This document shows, in pieces, positions 6,773-17,564 of a DNA stretch of 64,000 nucleotides; position 1 is the first letter of the stretch; each line of letters opens with the position of its first letter. Position numbers and translations under genes: made by a program. Under the pieces are notes generated by a model, which did no database searches, had not been told where the DNA came from, and saw nothing but the letters and a program-made list of their open reading frames with translations. Origin of the DNA: an uncultured Spirochaetales bacterium (lineage in GTDB: Bacteria; Spirochaetota; Spirochaetia; Sphaerochaetales; Sphaerochaetaceae); assembly GCA_944388965.1 (NCBI GenBank), contig CALXKL010000002.1:1-64000 (forward strand). The letters are read 5' to 3'.

Positions 6773-8204
6773 CCTCGTCCTCTCGTCCTCCACGCAGGAC
6801 AGGGACGAGTTCAGAAGACAGGTTTCGGCCACGATGGACGCCATCATGGCCTCTTACGATGACGAGAGCGCGTTCTCCGGCATGGACCCCTTCGAGCTGA
6901 GGAGACGCATCCAGGCCATCGACGTGCTTCCCGACTCCGGCCTTGGCTTCGACGACACGCTGACGACGGTCGCCCGCGAGGTGCTGCCGCACATGCTGCG
7001 AACATGGTCCGTCGACTACATGCCGCATCTGCATGCCCCGTCCCTGATGGAATCGATCTCCAGCGAGCTGATCATAGGCACGTACAACGACTCGATGGAC
7101 AGCTGGGACCAGAGCCCTGCCGCCACCGAGGTCGAACTGTCCGTCATCAGATGCCTTTGCACTCTCTTCGGCTACGACGGGAACGCAGACGGATGCTTCA
7201 CCTCCGGAGGAAGCCAGTCGAATCTCAGCGGCATCATCGCCGCGCGTGATGCCTGGTGCATGAAGAGGCTCGGCCATGACGTGAAAAGACATGGCAACCC
7301 GGACATCTGGCCACGCATGAGGCTGTATACTTCCGAGATATCCCATTTCTCGATGGACAAGAGCTGCCACCTCCTGGGTCTTGGTCATGACGCCGTGGTG
7401 AAGCTTCCCGTCGACGACAGGTGCCGCATCGACATCGACCAGGCCCGGAGGATCATAGAGCGGGACGTAGAGGCAGGACTGCTGCCCTTCTGCATCGTGG
7501 CGACCCTCGGGACGACGGACTTCGGCTCCGTGGACGACATCGCCGCACTCAGGCTCATCGCCGACAGGTACGGTGCACATCTTCACGCGGACGCCGCATA
7601 CGGAAGCGGTGCCGTCATGAGCCGCCGCTACAGAGAGCGGATCGGAGACCTGTCCCTCGCCGACTCCATCACAGTCGACTTCCACAAGATGTTCCTCCTT
7701 CCCATCAGCTGCTCCGCCATACTCGTGAAGGACGCCTCCCTTCTGGACTGCTTCGAGCTGCACGCCGACTACCTGAACAGGCAGGAGGACGAGGAGGACG
7801 GATACGTCAACCTCGTGGACAAGTCGATCCAGACCACCAGACGCGCCGATGCGCTCAAGGTGCTCATCAGTTTCATGACGCATGGACGCGACGGCTATGA
7901 GAGGATGATCGATACGGTCATCGGAAACGCGGACCACTTCCACTCGAGAATCAGCGGGGACGAGGACTTCATCTGTCCTGTCGCCCCCACCCTCAGCTCG
8001 GTCGTCTTCGCGCTCCGTGACGGAGACGAAGTGAACAGGGCCGTGAGGCGCGCGCTCCTGTCGAGCGGAACGGTCATCGGACAGACGGTGAAGGACGGAC
8101 GGGTGATGCTCAAGTTCACGCTCCTCAACCCCGCCCTCACCCATGAGCACATAGACCGGCTCATAGAGCGCATCAAGGCCTTCAGGGACCGCCTGAAGCC
8201 ATGA
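6756..8204 (+). CDS. ddc: L-2,4-diaminobutyrate decarboxylase
   Basis: A 482-aa group II PLP decarboxylase. The GGSQSNL cofactor loop is at 151-157, D279 is in HADAAYG, and the PLP lysine K311 is in DFHKMF. Paired with dat it makes 1,3-diaminopropane from aspartate semialdehyde, as in Acinetobacter and Haemophilus. A siderophore route (rhizobactin-type) uses the same two steps, but no NIS synthetase is nearby. The gene starts inside the end of dat. It ends just before the tig promoter, whose -35 overlaps its stop codon region. Confidence 0.88.
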   Translation: MSHRDSLVLSSSTQDRDEFRRQVSATMDAIMASYDDESAFSGMDPFELRRRIQAIDVLPDSGLGFDDTLTTVAREVLPHMLRTWSVDYMPHLHAPSLMESISSELIIGTYNDSMDSWDQSPAATEVELSVIRCLCTLFGYDGNADGCFTSGGSQSNLSGIIAARDAWCMKRLGHDVKRHGNPDIWPRMRLYTSEISHFSMDKSCHLLGLGHDAVVKLPVDDRCRIDIDQARRIIERDVEAGLLPFCIVATLGTTDFGSVDDIAALRLIADRYGAHLHADAAYGSGAVMSRRYRERIGDLSLADSITVDFHKMFLLPISCSAILVKDASLLDCFELHADYLNRQEDEEDGYVNLVDKSIQTTRRADALKVLISFMTHGRDGYERMIDTVIGNADHFHSRISGDEDFICPVAPTLSSVVFALRDGDEVNRAVRRALLSSGTVIGQTVKDGRVMLKFTLLNPALTHEHIDRLIERIKAFRDRLKP

Positions 8205-8232
8205 TGACAAAAGGATTTCGAGTTGCTATACT
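8204..8232 (+). promoter_or_regulatory. Promoter of tig-clpP-clpX
   Basis: -35 ATGACA (8204-8209), a 17-bp spacer and -10 TATACT (8227-8232), followed by a leader of about 60 nt to tig. The spacing and a near-consensus -10 make this a good candidate. Confidence 0.65.
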
Positions 8233-8299
8233 TCACAAGTTGCGTTGAAAGCAAGGCGAAAATGCAAACAGTCGAACATATATACAAGGACGGAGAAAA

Positions 8300-9694
8300 A
8301 TGGCTGACGTAAAATTGGAAGCAAGGGAGAATTCTCAGAAGGCTCTCACCATCACGATCCAGGCCGCAGACATCGAGAAGGCCTACTCGGACAAGCTGGC
8401 TAAGTACGCCAGGGAGATCACGCTCAAGGGATTCAGGAAGGGCAAGGCGCCGATGTCCATCGTGGAGCGCCAGCTCGGCGAGTACGTGAGGGACGAGTCC
8501 ACCAGCGAGCTCATCGACGAGAAGTTCAACGACGCGATCAGGACGCTGCCTCTCGATGACCAGCCTCTGGCATACTGCCAGCCTGTCATCGAGGATGAGG
8601 AGAAGCTGCACCCCTACAAGAAGGACCAGGACATCACCTGCACCCTCGTCTACGACGTGTTCCCCGCCGTTGAGCTCGGCAAGTACACCGGACTGACGCT
8701 CAAGGTCAGCGATGCCGAGGTCAGCGAGGCCGATGTGGACGACGAGGTCGAGAACCTCAGGCAGCAGAACGCCAACATCCTTACGAAGGAGGGCAAGGCC
8801 GCCGACGGCGACATCGCCACGGTCGACTACTGCGAGCTGGATGCGGACGGAAACCCCGTCGAGAGCACGAGGCGCAACGACTTCACCTTCACCATCGGAT
8901 CGTCCTACAACATGTACAGGATCGACTCCGACATCATCGGCATGGAGGTCGGCCAGGAGAAGACCATCGAGAAGACCTACGGCGAGGACGAGGGCAACGC
9001 CGACCTCAGAGGCCGCACACTCAAGCTCTCCGTCAAGCTGACCAAGCTCAAGGAGAGGGTCCTGCCCGAGGTCGACGACGAGTTCGCCCAGGACATCAAG
9101 GAGGAGTACAAGACCGTAAAGGACCTCAGGGACAGCATCAGGAAGAACCTCCAGGAGCAGCTCGACAACTACCTCGAGGACGAGAAGTACATGGCCCTCT
9201 TCTCCGCCATCGGCAAGGACACGAAGATGACCATCCCCGCCTCGATGAAGGAGTTCTCCATCAGGAGCGAGATCAGGAACTACATGAGGAACATCGGACG
9301 CAGCAGCGAGGACATCGACAAGCTCATCGCGGCCAACGACCCGACTGCCCTCTATCTCAGGGAGGCCATGAGCAGCAGGGCGGTCGAGACTCTGCGCCAG
9401 CAGCTCATCCTCCAGGCCATCCAGAAGCAGGGCGTCGTGAAGCTCGACGAGGGCGAGCTGGACAAGGCGCTCTCCGAGAGGCTGAACGACGGCATGGACG
9501 AGGAGACCAGGAAGCGGGCCACCGACGAGATCAGGGACGAGCTCGAGTTCGCAAAGGTCCCCAAGTACCTGCTGGAGAACAACACCTTCGAGAAGACCGG
9601 TGAGAAGCTCGGCTTCAAGGCCTTCATGGAGGAGTACTACAGAAAGGCCAACGGAATGGACGACCAGGAGTCGTCGGAAGAGAAGAAGGACTGA
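8300..9694 (+). CDS. tig: Trigger factor (ribosome-associated chaperone)
   Basis: A 464-aa trigger factor, slightly longer than E. coli Tig. The N-terminal ribosome-binding domain carries the signature GFRKGKAPMSIV (about residues 46-57). The central FKBP-like domain (about 155-245) and the helical C-terminal arms follow, with a charged tail ending SSEEKKD. It binds nascent chains at the ribosome exit. It is first in a tig-clpP-clpX-nrnA operon, an order common in bacteria. The ribosome site ACGGAG is 6 nt before the ATG. Confidence 0.96.
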   Translation: MADVKLEARENSQKALTITIQAADIEKAYSDKLAKYAREITLKGFRKGKAPMSIVERQLGEYVRDESTSELIDEKFNDAIRTLPLDDQPLAYCQPVIEDEEKLHPYKKDQDITCTLVYDVFPAVELGKYTGLTLKVSDAEVSEADVDDEVENLRQQNANILTKEGKAADGDIATVDYCELDADGNPVESTRRNDFTFTIGSSYNMYRIDSDIIGMEVGQEKTIEKTYGEDEGNADLRGRTLKLSVKLTKLKERVLPEVDDEFAQDIKEEYKTVKDLRDSIRKNLQEQLDNYLEDEKYMALFSAIGKDTKMTIPASMKEFSIRSEIRNYMRNIGRSSEDIDKLIAANDPTALYLREAMSSRAVETLRQQLILQAIQKQGVVKLDEGELDKALSERLNDGMDEETRKRATDEIRDELEFAKVPKYLLENNTFEKTGEKLGFKAFMEEYYRKANGMDDQESSEEKKD

Positions 9695-9705
9695 GGTGGT
9701 AGCAA

Positions 9706-10308
9706 TTGTCTTACGATGACACGAGGCTGAACACCGTCATCCCCACGGTCGTCGAGACCACGGGCAACGGCGAGAGGCAGTACGACATCTTCACGCGTCT
9801 GCTCCAGGACAGGATCATATTCGTGGACGGCGAGATCAGGGACGAAATGGCGGACCTGCTCGTCGCCCAGCTGATCTTCCTCGAGAGCCAGAACCCGAAG
9901 AAGGACATCAATCTCTACATCAACAGCCCCGGCGGTTCCATCACCGCCGGCTTGGCCATTTATGACACGATGCAGTATGTCAGATGCGACATCAGCACGA
10001 TCTGCGTCGGCCAGGCATGCTCCATGGCCAGCATCCTGCTTGCAGGCGGTACTCCGGGCAAGCGTGCCATTCTCCCCAACGCACGCGTCATGATCCATCA
10101 GCCGATGGGAGGCGTGCAGGGACAGACGACCGATGTGACGATCACGAACCGCGAGATCCAGCGCCTGAAGAAGGTCACCAGCGCCATCCTCGCCCAGCAT
10201 ACGGGCAAGAGCCTGGAGGAGATCGCAGCGGCGATCGAGCGCGACTACTACATGAACGCGGACGAGGCCGTGGAGTTCTGCATCGTGGACAAGGTCATGA
10301 GGAAATAA
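9706..10308 (+). CDS. clpP: ClpP protease subunit
   Basis: A 200-aa ClpP with the catalytic triad S106 (GQACSMAS), H131 (MIHQPMGG) and D180 (IERDYYM). It starts with a TTG at 9706, supported by GAGGTGG 8 nt upstream and by the family's normal N-terminus; no ATG is available nearby. It forms the tetradecameric peptidase chamber served by ClpX, encoded immediately downstream. Eleven bp separate it from tig. Confidence 0.96.
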   Translation: MSYDDTRLNTVIPTVVETTGNGERQYDIFTRLLQDRIIFVDGEIRDEMADLLVAQLIFLESQNPKKDINLYINSPGGSITAGLAIYDTMQYVRCDISTICVGQACSMASILLAGGTPGKRAILPNARVMIHQPMGGVQGQTTDVTITNREIQRLKKVTSAILAQHTGKSLEEIAAAIERDYYMNADEAVEFCIVDKVMRK

Positions 10309-10310
10309 TA

Positions 10311-11558
<1,248 letters not shown>

Positions 11559-11559
11559 A

Positions 11560-12531
11560 ATGGTATACACCCCCTTCCCCATGGATATCCTCACGGCCAT
11601 AAGGTCCGCTGAGGATATCGTCGTGATAGGACATTCGAACCCGGATGGAGACTGCGTCTTCAGCCAGCTCGCCCTCTCCAGGGTGCTCACAAGCCTGGGC
11701 AAGCATGTCACACTTCTCAACGAGGGGCCTTTCGCACGGGACGAGATCGCCCGGTTCGAGAATATGTTCCTCACCGAGGCGCCCTCCTCTCTCGTCGAGA
11801 GGAATCCTCTCGTGATCGTCGTGGACTGCTCCACGATCGACCGCCCTGGCAAGGTCATCGCACCTTTCGCCTCATGCAGGATGATAGTGCTGGACCACCA
11901 CAGCTCGGGTGAGCCCTTCACGGACAGCTCACTCATGTACATCCAGCCGCTTTCCGTGTCCACCACGCTTATCGTCGACGCCCTGCGCGAGGCGCTCGGA
12001 GTGCCTCTGGACCAGACGACGGCGTCATACATCTACAAGGGATTCGTCACTGACACCGGCTTCTTCCATTTCATAAGCGACAAGGTCGGTGGCGAGACGC
12101 TCAGAAGGGTGTCGCATCTTGTCGACCATGGGGTGTCACCCTACTGCGTCTACGACGAGATGCACGATGGCAAGAGCCTATCGTACTTCAAGGGTGTGGC
12201 GGGTCTTGTGGACAGGGTCCAGAGCCGTTACGACGGCGCCCTTCTGTACACCTGGCAGACGGATGATGACGGTTTCGAGGGCAAGCCGGCCGATGACATA
12301 TACGCCCAGCTGCTCCAGGTCGAGGGTGTAAGGGTCGTGCTGTTCTTCAAGCAGAAGGAAGACGAGATCGACATCGGAATGCGGAGCAAGAACGGCAGCG
12401 GAATCGACATCGGTGCCTTCGCCTCCAGCCATGGCGGTGGAGGCCACCGCTACGCCGCTGGGGCCAAGGTCAAGGGCGAGCTCGACGACGTCATCAGGAA
12501 CACGATCGAAGATCTTCGCAGCGTACTGTGA
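11560..12531 (+). CDS. nrnA: DHH/DHHA1 phosphoesterase (NrnA-like nanoRNase/pAp phosphatase)
   Basis: A 323-aa DHH-family hydrolase. The metal-binding motif HSNPDGD is at 25-31, a central VVDCS motif and the family-naming LDHHSSG (about 108-114) follow, and the DHHA1 substrate-binding GGGGHRYAAG is near the end. NrnA enzymes remove residual 2-5-nt RNAs and dephosphorylate pAp. The ATG at 11560 follows the clpX stop by one base; a TTG six codons earlier is less likely. It is the last gene of the operon before the terminator at 12580. Confidence 0.85.
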   Translation: MVYTPFPMDILTAIRSAEDIVVIGHSNPDGDCVFSQLALSRVLTSLGKHVTLLNEGPFARDEIARFENMFLTEAPSSLVERNPLVIVVDCSTIDRPGKVIAPFASCRMIVLDHHSSGEPFTDSSLMYIQPLSVSTTLIVDALREALGVPLDQTTASYIYKGFVTDTGFFHFISDKVGGETLRRVSHLVDHGVSPYCVYDEMHDGKSLSYFKGVAGLVDRVQSRYDGALLYTWQTDDDGFEGKPADDIYAQLLQVEGVRVVLFFKQKEDEIDIGMRSKNGSGIDIGAFASSHGGGGHRYAAGAKVKGELDDVIRNTIEDLRSVL

Positions 12532-12579
12532 ATCATGAAAAGCTGAATGCAATCTTCCATATGGCAAGCAGTTGTCCGG

Positions 12580-12612
12580 GAACCATGTCCTTTGGCATGG
12601 TTCTTGTTTTTC
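12580..12612 (+). terminator. Rho-independent terminator after nrnA
   Basis: GAACCATG (12580-12587) pairs CATGGTTC (12596-12603) with an 8-nt loop, followed by TTGTTTTT. This is a clear intrinsic terminator closing the tig-clpPX-nrnA operon. Confidence 0.85.
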
Positions 12613-12639
12613 CTCCCGTGCGAAGGAGACGACCACCAT

Positions 12640-13689
12640 ATGGAAAGAAGAAGACTTCTAGATGCGGCTCAGGAGAGGGATCTGCAGCAGAAGCTCGAGC
12701 TCATGTTCTCGCTCAGGGCATTGGGTCAGGACTATCATGACGAATACGGATTCATAAGGAAGAGGACGGAGGAGCTGCTGTATACGATCCCCTCGGCGCT
12801 CATGCTTGTGGACGAGGAGATGTGTTCGACCATCTTCCTGTCACTCTACCAGCGCATCGACCGGATCATCCTGTCCTACAGGATATCCGCGAGCACATCG
12901 TACATCGACTACCTCAAGGGCATACTCAAGCTCCGTGTCAGGTCAATAATGCGCAGACGGGATGAACTGGACAGAGTCGAGGAGATCCACAACAGGATAG
13001 AGGTTGGCACAACGTGCGAGAGCTGCTGGTCGGACGAACCCTCCTATCTTGTGGAGAGGTTCGAGGAGTCGCCTCATGAGCGGCGGATGTTCTACGGAGA
13101 CCAGGCGCCATCTTCACAGCGCGGCCGCTACACGAGCCTGAGGGAGTGCTTCAGCGTCATCGTGGACCACGTGCCGGCAAGCCGCCGCTTCAAGGACAGG
13201 AAGCTTTCCGGAATCTACTCCTACCTCAGAAGCCATGACAACCGCAGGGACATGCTGATCATGATCCTGACGGCGAAGGAGGACCTCGATGTGGAATCGG
13301 TCGAGCATCTTGCCATGATATTCGATGTGGACAGCGAGGTGATGGGCGCCCTGGAGTCCTTCCGCCATGAACGCAGAAAGGACATCCACGAACGCAGAAT
13401 GCAACAGATAGAGATCAGGAACCATCACTGGATGAGATACGTCGCCCTTGCAAACGCATTCGAGATGGAATCCGATGAGGAGAAGAAGGCTGAGCTCGGG
13501 ATGCTGCGTGACAAGTGCATCGACCGTCTCCATGCAAAGTGCGATGCGATAAGAGGCCTTGGCAAGAGACTGTCCGTCAGGGCGATAGCAGACGAAATCG
13601 GACTCTCCCCTTCCATGGTCAGCCTATGCGCCCGTCAGGCCAGGGCCGCGCTGGAGATGATAGTGAATGAAAAAGCCGAGGCCATTTGA
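12640..13689 (+). CDS. Uncharacterised helical protein with C-terminal HTH (sigma-like)
   Basis: A 349-aa cytoplasmic, mostly alpha-helical, highly charged protein. The last 40 residues form a good helix-turn-helix (LSVRAIADEIGLSPSMVSLC), like region 4 of sigma-70 factors or a LuxR-type domain. The N-terminal 130 residues resemble in style, but not provably, sigma region 2 (repeated long helices with an LKLRVRSIMRRR basic stretch). I do not recognise a named family; a diverged sigma factor or other transcription regulator is the working idea. The ATG at 12640 has AAGGAG 11 nt upstream and follows directly on the nrnA terminator. Confidence 0.6.
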   Translation: MERRRLLDAAQERDLQQKLELMFSLRALGQDYHDEYGFIRKRTEELLYTIPSALMLVDEEMCSTIFLSLYQRIDRIILSYRISASTSYIDYLKGILKLRVRSIMRRRDELDRVEEIHNRIEVGTTCESCWSDEPSYLVERFEESPHERRMFYGDQAPSSQRGRYTSLRECFSVIVDHVPASRRFKDRKLSGIYSYLRSHDNRRDMLIMILTAKEDLDVESVEHLAMIFDVDSEVMGALESFRHERRKDIHERRMQQIEIRNHHWMRYVALANAFEMESDEEKKAELGMLRDKCIDRLHAKCDAIRGLGKRLSVRAIADEIGLSPSMVSLCARQARAALEMIVNEKAEAI

Positions 13690-13881
13690 TGAAAAGAGGA
13701 ATATATCCTCAAGACTTATGACTATCTATTTCCAGGACCCGAAAGAGGGAAGCAGACCTGACCTCCGATGCAGAATTCGGGATGAAGCCGGTTGATGGTG
13801 CGATACGGTTTTGACTTAAGGAGCCAAAAACCAGGACATACCAGATCTTTGCAGCACGATCGAATCGGGGTCTCGAACAAT
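13690..13881. other. Gene-free gap between convergent genes
   Basis: About 190 bp with no supported gene. A short GAGGA/TCCTC hairpin near 13699 may act as a weak terminator for the rightward gene. No strong terminator was found for the leftward sugar operon. Confidence 0.4.
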
Positions 13882-15069
13882 CTATAGCATATCTGCGATA
13901 TGGTCGAAGACATATCGTATGGCGACGACACCTGCACCATACAGTTCTGCACTACGCCGGTTCTTGTCGACAGACAAGGTGGTGGTCGAATGAATCTGGG
14001 GAAGAGTTCTCCTATCCACCTCATCCTTGACAATGGAGAGAAGCAGATCGGGAGCTATACGTGTCATTTCATCGCCAAAAACAATCACGGCAGGATTGAA
14101 GCAGTTGATGATATTCACAGCTCCCTGTCCGAGATATCTGCAACAGGTCCGGTACTCGGACATGAATGCGTCATTCCCCTTTCCAATCTCATCGGCAATC
14201 TGCCTGAATGTAAGATCGGTTGCGTATTTTTCATTGATTATCGCAACAAGTGCAGTTGATGATGTATATCGTTCGAGGCATCCGCGATTTCCACATGCAC
14301 ATTCATAACCGTCGAAGTTGATGGACATATGGCCGATTTCACCGGCAAAGCCGAGATTGCCTTCAAGCACTTCCCCGTTCACAAGAACGCCACAGCCGAC
14401 ACCCTGTCCGACAGACACGTAAACGGCGGTTCCCTTGGACAGGCGCTGGTCATTCATCCAGTATTGGCACAATGCACCGGCATTGGCATCGTGAATCATC
14501 ATCACAGGAAGATCGAACGCCTTTTCCAGGTCATATCTCATCGCCTTCATGTTCCACACTTCGGCACCGGTCATGAGGACGATTTCCTCCTCGACGGCAT
14601 TGAACGGACCGGGGACGGCTATACATATCGACAATGGCTTATATGACTGGTTGTCATCTACAAGCCCCACGGCATTTGCAATGACATCTGCAATCGATTC
14701 GTTTGGTCTGCTCTTGTCCGAATTGGAAAAAGATCGCTCCTCTATCAGTTCCCCTCGAAGATTGAACAGGGCAAGCAGGTAGCCGACACGAGTCAGACGT
14801 ATGGCAAGTACGCAGAAGCTCTTTGGGGATATCGAAACTCCTATCGATCGTCTCCCCTTTTCTCCTTGGATGAAACCTGACTCTTCAATCACTCCAAGCC
14901 TCATCAGGTCGTTCACGATATATGTCACGGTTGCAGGCTGAAGTCCTGAGTTCTTGGCCAGATACGCCCTGGAACAGACCTTCTCCTTATGTATGAGCTC
15001 CAAGACAAGAGACCTGTTGGTCGCCTGAATGCTTTCCTGATTCTGTCCAAGCCTGCCTGCAGCCATCAC
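13882..15069 (-). CDS. ROK-family transcriptional repressor (XylR/NagC type)
   Basis: A 395-aa ROK repressor. An N-terminal winged HTH (about residues 15-75) is followed by a sugar-kinase-like ROK domain with the zinc-binding signature GEIGHMSI...CACGNRGCLE. The HTH makes it a regulator rather than a glucokinase. It is the last gene of the operon that includes xylulokinase, so the effector is probably xylose or a xylose derivative. The start is uncertain between a GTG at 15069 and an ATG one codon later. The likely target is the operon promoter at about 20.95 kb. Confidence 0.85.
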   Translation of the reverse strand: MMAAGRLGQNQESIQATNRSLVLELIHKEKVCSRAYLAKNSGLQPATVTYIVNDLMRLGVIEESGFIQGEKGRRSIGVSISPKSFCVLAIRLTRVGYLLALFNLRGELIEERSFSNSDKSRPNESIADVIANAVGLVDDNQSYKPLSICIAVPGPFNAVEEEIVLMTGAEVWNMKAMRYDLEKAFDLPVMMIHDANAGALCQYWMNDQRLSKGTAVYVSVGQGVGCGVLVNGEVLEGNLGFAGEIGHMSINFDGYECACGNRGCLERYTSSTALVAIINEKYATDLTFRQIADEIGKGNDAFMSEYRTCCRYLGQGAVNIINCFNPAVIVFGDEMTRIAPDLLLSIVKDEVDRRTLPQIHSTTTLSVDKNRRSAELYGAGVVAIRYVFDHIADML

Positions 15070-15102
15070 CCATCACCAACCTTCATTGCCATAAAGTCTA
15101 GA

Positions 15103-16578
15103 TTATGTATCGACTCGAAACAACTCCCTGTTCCTGGAATAGAGTTCGAGATAAGTCTCGAAACGTTCATCGTAAATCCGTCTGACCTTGTCATCAGGTT
15201 CTATCAGTTGATCACTCAGATGGACGACTTGGGCGCATGCATCCGAAATGCTCCCATAGACTCCTATACCGACTCCAGCACAGATGGCCGCACCTTTTGC
15301 CGCCTCGACGGAAGTCGTGTTGATTCTGATCGGCTTGCCGAGTATGTCAGCCTGAAGCTGAAGCCACAATCGGCTCTTCGCCCCGCCACCAGAGGCTATG
15401 ATGTATTCATTCGAAGCGACGATTCCAGAGTCGAAGAACCGCATGCAGTCACGGAAGGAATAGACGACGCTTTCAAGAATCGATCGCACGAACTCGTCAG
15501 GTGAACTTGACAATGAAAGGCCGAACAGTATCCCCTTCGCCTTGTCATCAAGATAAGGAGAACGTTCTCCGCAGATGAACGGAAGGAACACTATGCCTCC
15601 ACTTCCAGGAGTCGCATTCGCCGCCATCGCATCAAGATCGCTATAACGGATCGAATCATGGAAGAAAAGGCTCCTTGCCCATTTCAGGACTATTCCTCCA
15701 TTGAGACTTGCTCCACAGCGCACCCATAGATCATCTACGACATGATGGAAATTGTTCAGTTCACCGACTACATCCGGTCTTGCATCCGTGATACAGTTGA
15801 TCTGGCTGGCCGTCCCGATGTTCGTATTGATCTGTCCGGCTCTCACCACACCGTTTCCGACAAGCTGCATGAGGGAGTCGCCACCACCTGCTATGACGGG
15901 GATTCCCGCCTCGAGACCGATATCCGAAGCGACTTCAGGCCGGAGAGAGCCTATGACGTCGACCGAAGAGCGGATCTGAGGAAGCATCGAGACGTCAAGC
16001 CCAAGCGAATCCAGAAGTTCTTCATCCCAGCAACATCTCGAAGCATCCAGCATCAGCGTCCCAGATGCATCCGACATATCCGTTCCGAGTTGTCCTGTAA
16101 GGCGGAACACTACATAGTCCTTAGGCATCAGGACTCTGGCGATTCTGGAATAGCTGTCCTTCTCGTTCTCCTTGATCCACATCAGAGATGTCAAGGCGAA
16201 GCCCGTCGCGGCAGGATTGGCGCATCGGCCGAAATGCGGATTTCCACGTAGACACTCGACTTCCTCCACACTCCTCTGATCTGTCCATATGACAACAGGT
16301 CTGACAGCCTGGTCATATCGGTCAAGCGTGACAAGACCGTGCATCTGTCCTGTGACGCCTATTGCGGAGATCTGTGCATCACCTATCTTCGCAAGAGCCT
16401 TTGCGATTGCGGTCCTGGTCTCTCTCCAGAGCATTTCCGGATCCTGCTCCGCCCATCCCGGGCGAGGTATGGAGAAGTCATATGACGAGGACTCGAAGGC
16501 AAGGATGTTTCCATTTGCATCCATGACAAGAGCCTTGGCACTCGAAGTCCCGACGTCAAGCCCCATTAGATATCCCAT
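15103..16578 (-). CDS. xylB: Xylulokinase (FGGY family)
   Basis: A 491-aa FGGY carbohydrate kinase. It has the N-terminal phosphate loop GLDVGTSSAKALV, the substrate motif VTGQMHGLV with nearby WTDQR, and the C-terminal ATP-site ASGGGAKSRLW. The MHGLV and GWAEQDP motifs are the usual marks of xylulokinase among FGGY kinases. It phosphorylates D-xylulose to feed the pentose phosphate pathway. No xylose isomerase is in the window. It follows the ABC permease in the same operon. Confidence 0.9.
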   Translation of the reverse strand: MGYLMGLDVGTSSAKALVMDANGNILAFESSSYDFSIPRPGWAEQDPEMLWRETRTAIAKALAKIGDAQISAIGVTGQMHGLVTLDRYDQAVRPVVIWTDQRSVEEVECLRGNPHFGRCANPAATGFALTSLMWIKENEKDSYSRIARVLMPKDYVVFRLTGQLGTDMSDASGTLMLDASRCCWDEELLDSLGLDVSMLPQIRSSVDVIGSLRPEVASDIGLEAGIPVIAGGGDSLMQLVGNGVVRAGQINTNIGTASQINCITDARPDVVGELNNFHHVVDDLWVRCGASLNGGIVLKWARSLFFHDSIRYSDLDAMAANATPGSGGIVFLPFICGERSPYLDDKAKGILFGLSLSSSPDEFVRSILESVVYSFRDCMRFFDSGIVASNEYIIASGGGAKSRLWLQLQADILGKPIRINTTSVEAAKGAAICAGVGIGVYGSISDACAQVVHLSDQLIEPDDKVRRIYDERFETYLELYSRNRELFRVDT

Positions 16579-16589
16579 AAACCCCTCTC

Positions 16590-17564
16590 TTATGCCTTCT
16601 GTTCCAGCTTCCTGGTACTGACAGTATCGATATAGACCGCACCAAGGATGATGAATCCCTTCACTATATCCTGCAAGTAGGATGAAAGCCCAAGCAGATT
16701 CATCCCGTTGCTTATCACACCGATCAGCATTGCACCGATCAACGTTCCTACAATGCGTCCTTTTCCACCGGCCATGCTGGTACCTCCGACGACGGTGGAA
16801 GCAATGGCATCATTCACCATTGTAGAACCTAGTGTCGGCTGTCCGGTATACATTCTTGCTGTCAGGAATATTCCCGTGAAACTTGCCAGAACAGCACAGA
16901 TCGTATATGTGACCAGGCGGACCTTGAGAATATTGATTCCAGAAAAATAGGCTGCCTCAGGATTTCCTCCGACCGCATATACCTGCCGCCCGAGTCTTGT
17001 CTTCTGGAGTATCACATAGCATAGGATCAGCAGAACGAACATGTAGATGACAGGGAAAGATACCGGACCAAGACTTCCTGTGCCGATGACATTGAATGTC
17101 TCGTTCATGACCCTGACAGGAGTTCCGTTGCTTATCGCATACGCAAGTCCTCCGAATATCAGGGAAGTCGCCAATGTGACTATGAATGGCCAGATACCGG
17201 TCTTGGATATTATTATGCCATTGACCAGACCAAGAGCACCGCCGATCAGCAATGCCAGCAAGACGACCAGGTACACCGGCATGCCAAGATTGGAGATCAG
17301 ATATGCACAGAAGATGCTTGCAAACGAAACCATCGAGCCAATGGACAAATCGATTCCACCGCTCAACATGACGAAAGTCATTCCATAGGCAAGAATCGCA
17401 TTGACCGCAATCTGTCTGAGCACATTCAGAATATTAGTGGTTGTAAGGAATCTCGATGACAGCAATGTGAAGAGTAGACATAGCAGCACAAACCCGAGCA
17501 GAAGGCCCAGATAGTCCTTGAATCTCGTCTTGAGCGATTTGAGAATTCTCTTGGTTTCAGGCAT
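16590..17564 (-). CDS. Sugar ABC transporter permease (RbsC/XylH type)
   Basis: A 324-aa inner-membrane permease with about 8-10 hydrophobic segments. It has the family motifs GGIDLSIGSM (about residue 60) and GGTSMAGGKGRIVGT (near 255). It belongs to the BPD_transp_2 family that works with a single two-domain ATPase and a periplasmic sugar-binding protein, as for ribose, xylose or galactose. The ATG at 17564 has AAGGAGGAG upstream and overlaps the ATPase stop by 8 nt. A longer frame to 17603 is unsupported. Confidence 0.9.
   Translation of the reverse strand: MPETKRILKSLKTRFKDYLGLLLGFVLLCLLFTLLSSRFLTTTNILNVLRQIAVNAILAYGMTFVMLSGGIDLSIGSMVSFASIFCAYLISNLGMPVYLVVLLALLIGGALGLVNGIIISKTGIWPFIVTLATSLIFGGLAYAISNGTPVRVMNETFNVIGTGSLGPVSFPVIYMFVLLILCYVILQKTRLGRQVYAVGGNPEAAYFSGINILKVRLVTYTICAVLASFTGIFLTARMYTGQPTLGSTMVNDAIASTVVGGTSMAGGKGRIVGTLIGAMLIGVISNGMNLLGLSSYLQDIVKGFIILGAVYIDTVSTRKLEQKA

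Noticed and set aside
5528-6847. Long minus-strand frame (about 440 codons) opposite dat
   Set aside because: Shadow of a GC-rich gene with no family features, no ribosome site, and coding signal fully explained by dat on the other strand.
6711-8210. Long minus-strand frame (about 500 codons) opposite ddc
   Set aside because: Same kind of shadow; the plus strand carries all decarboxylase motifs.
9984-10310. Open frame extending clpX far upstream through clpP
   Set aside because: It is the second frame of clpP; the ClpX zinc domain begins at the ATG at 10311, which has its own ribosome site.
13741-13880. tRNA-like TCGAATCGGGG patch downstream of the ROK gene
   Set aside because: No acceptor stem or anticodon arm can be formed around it.
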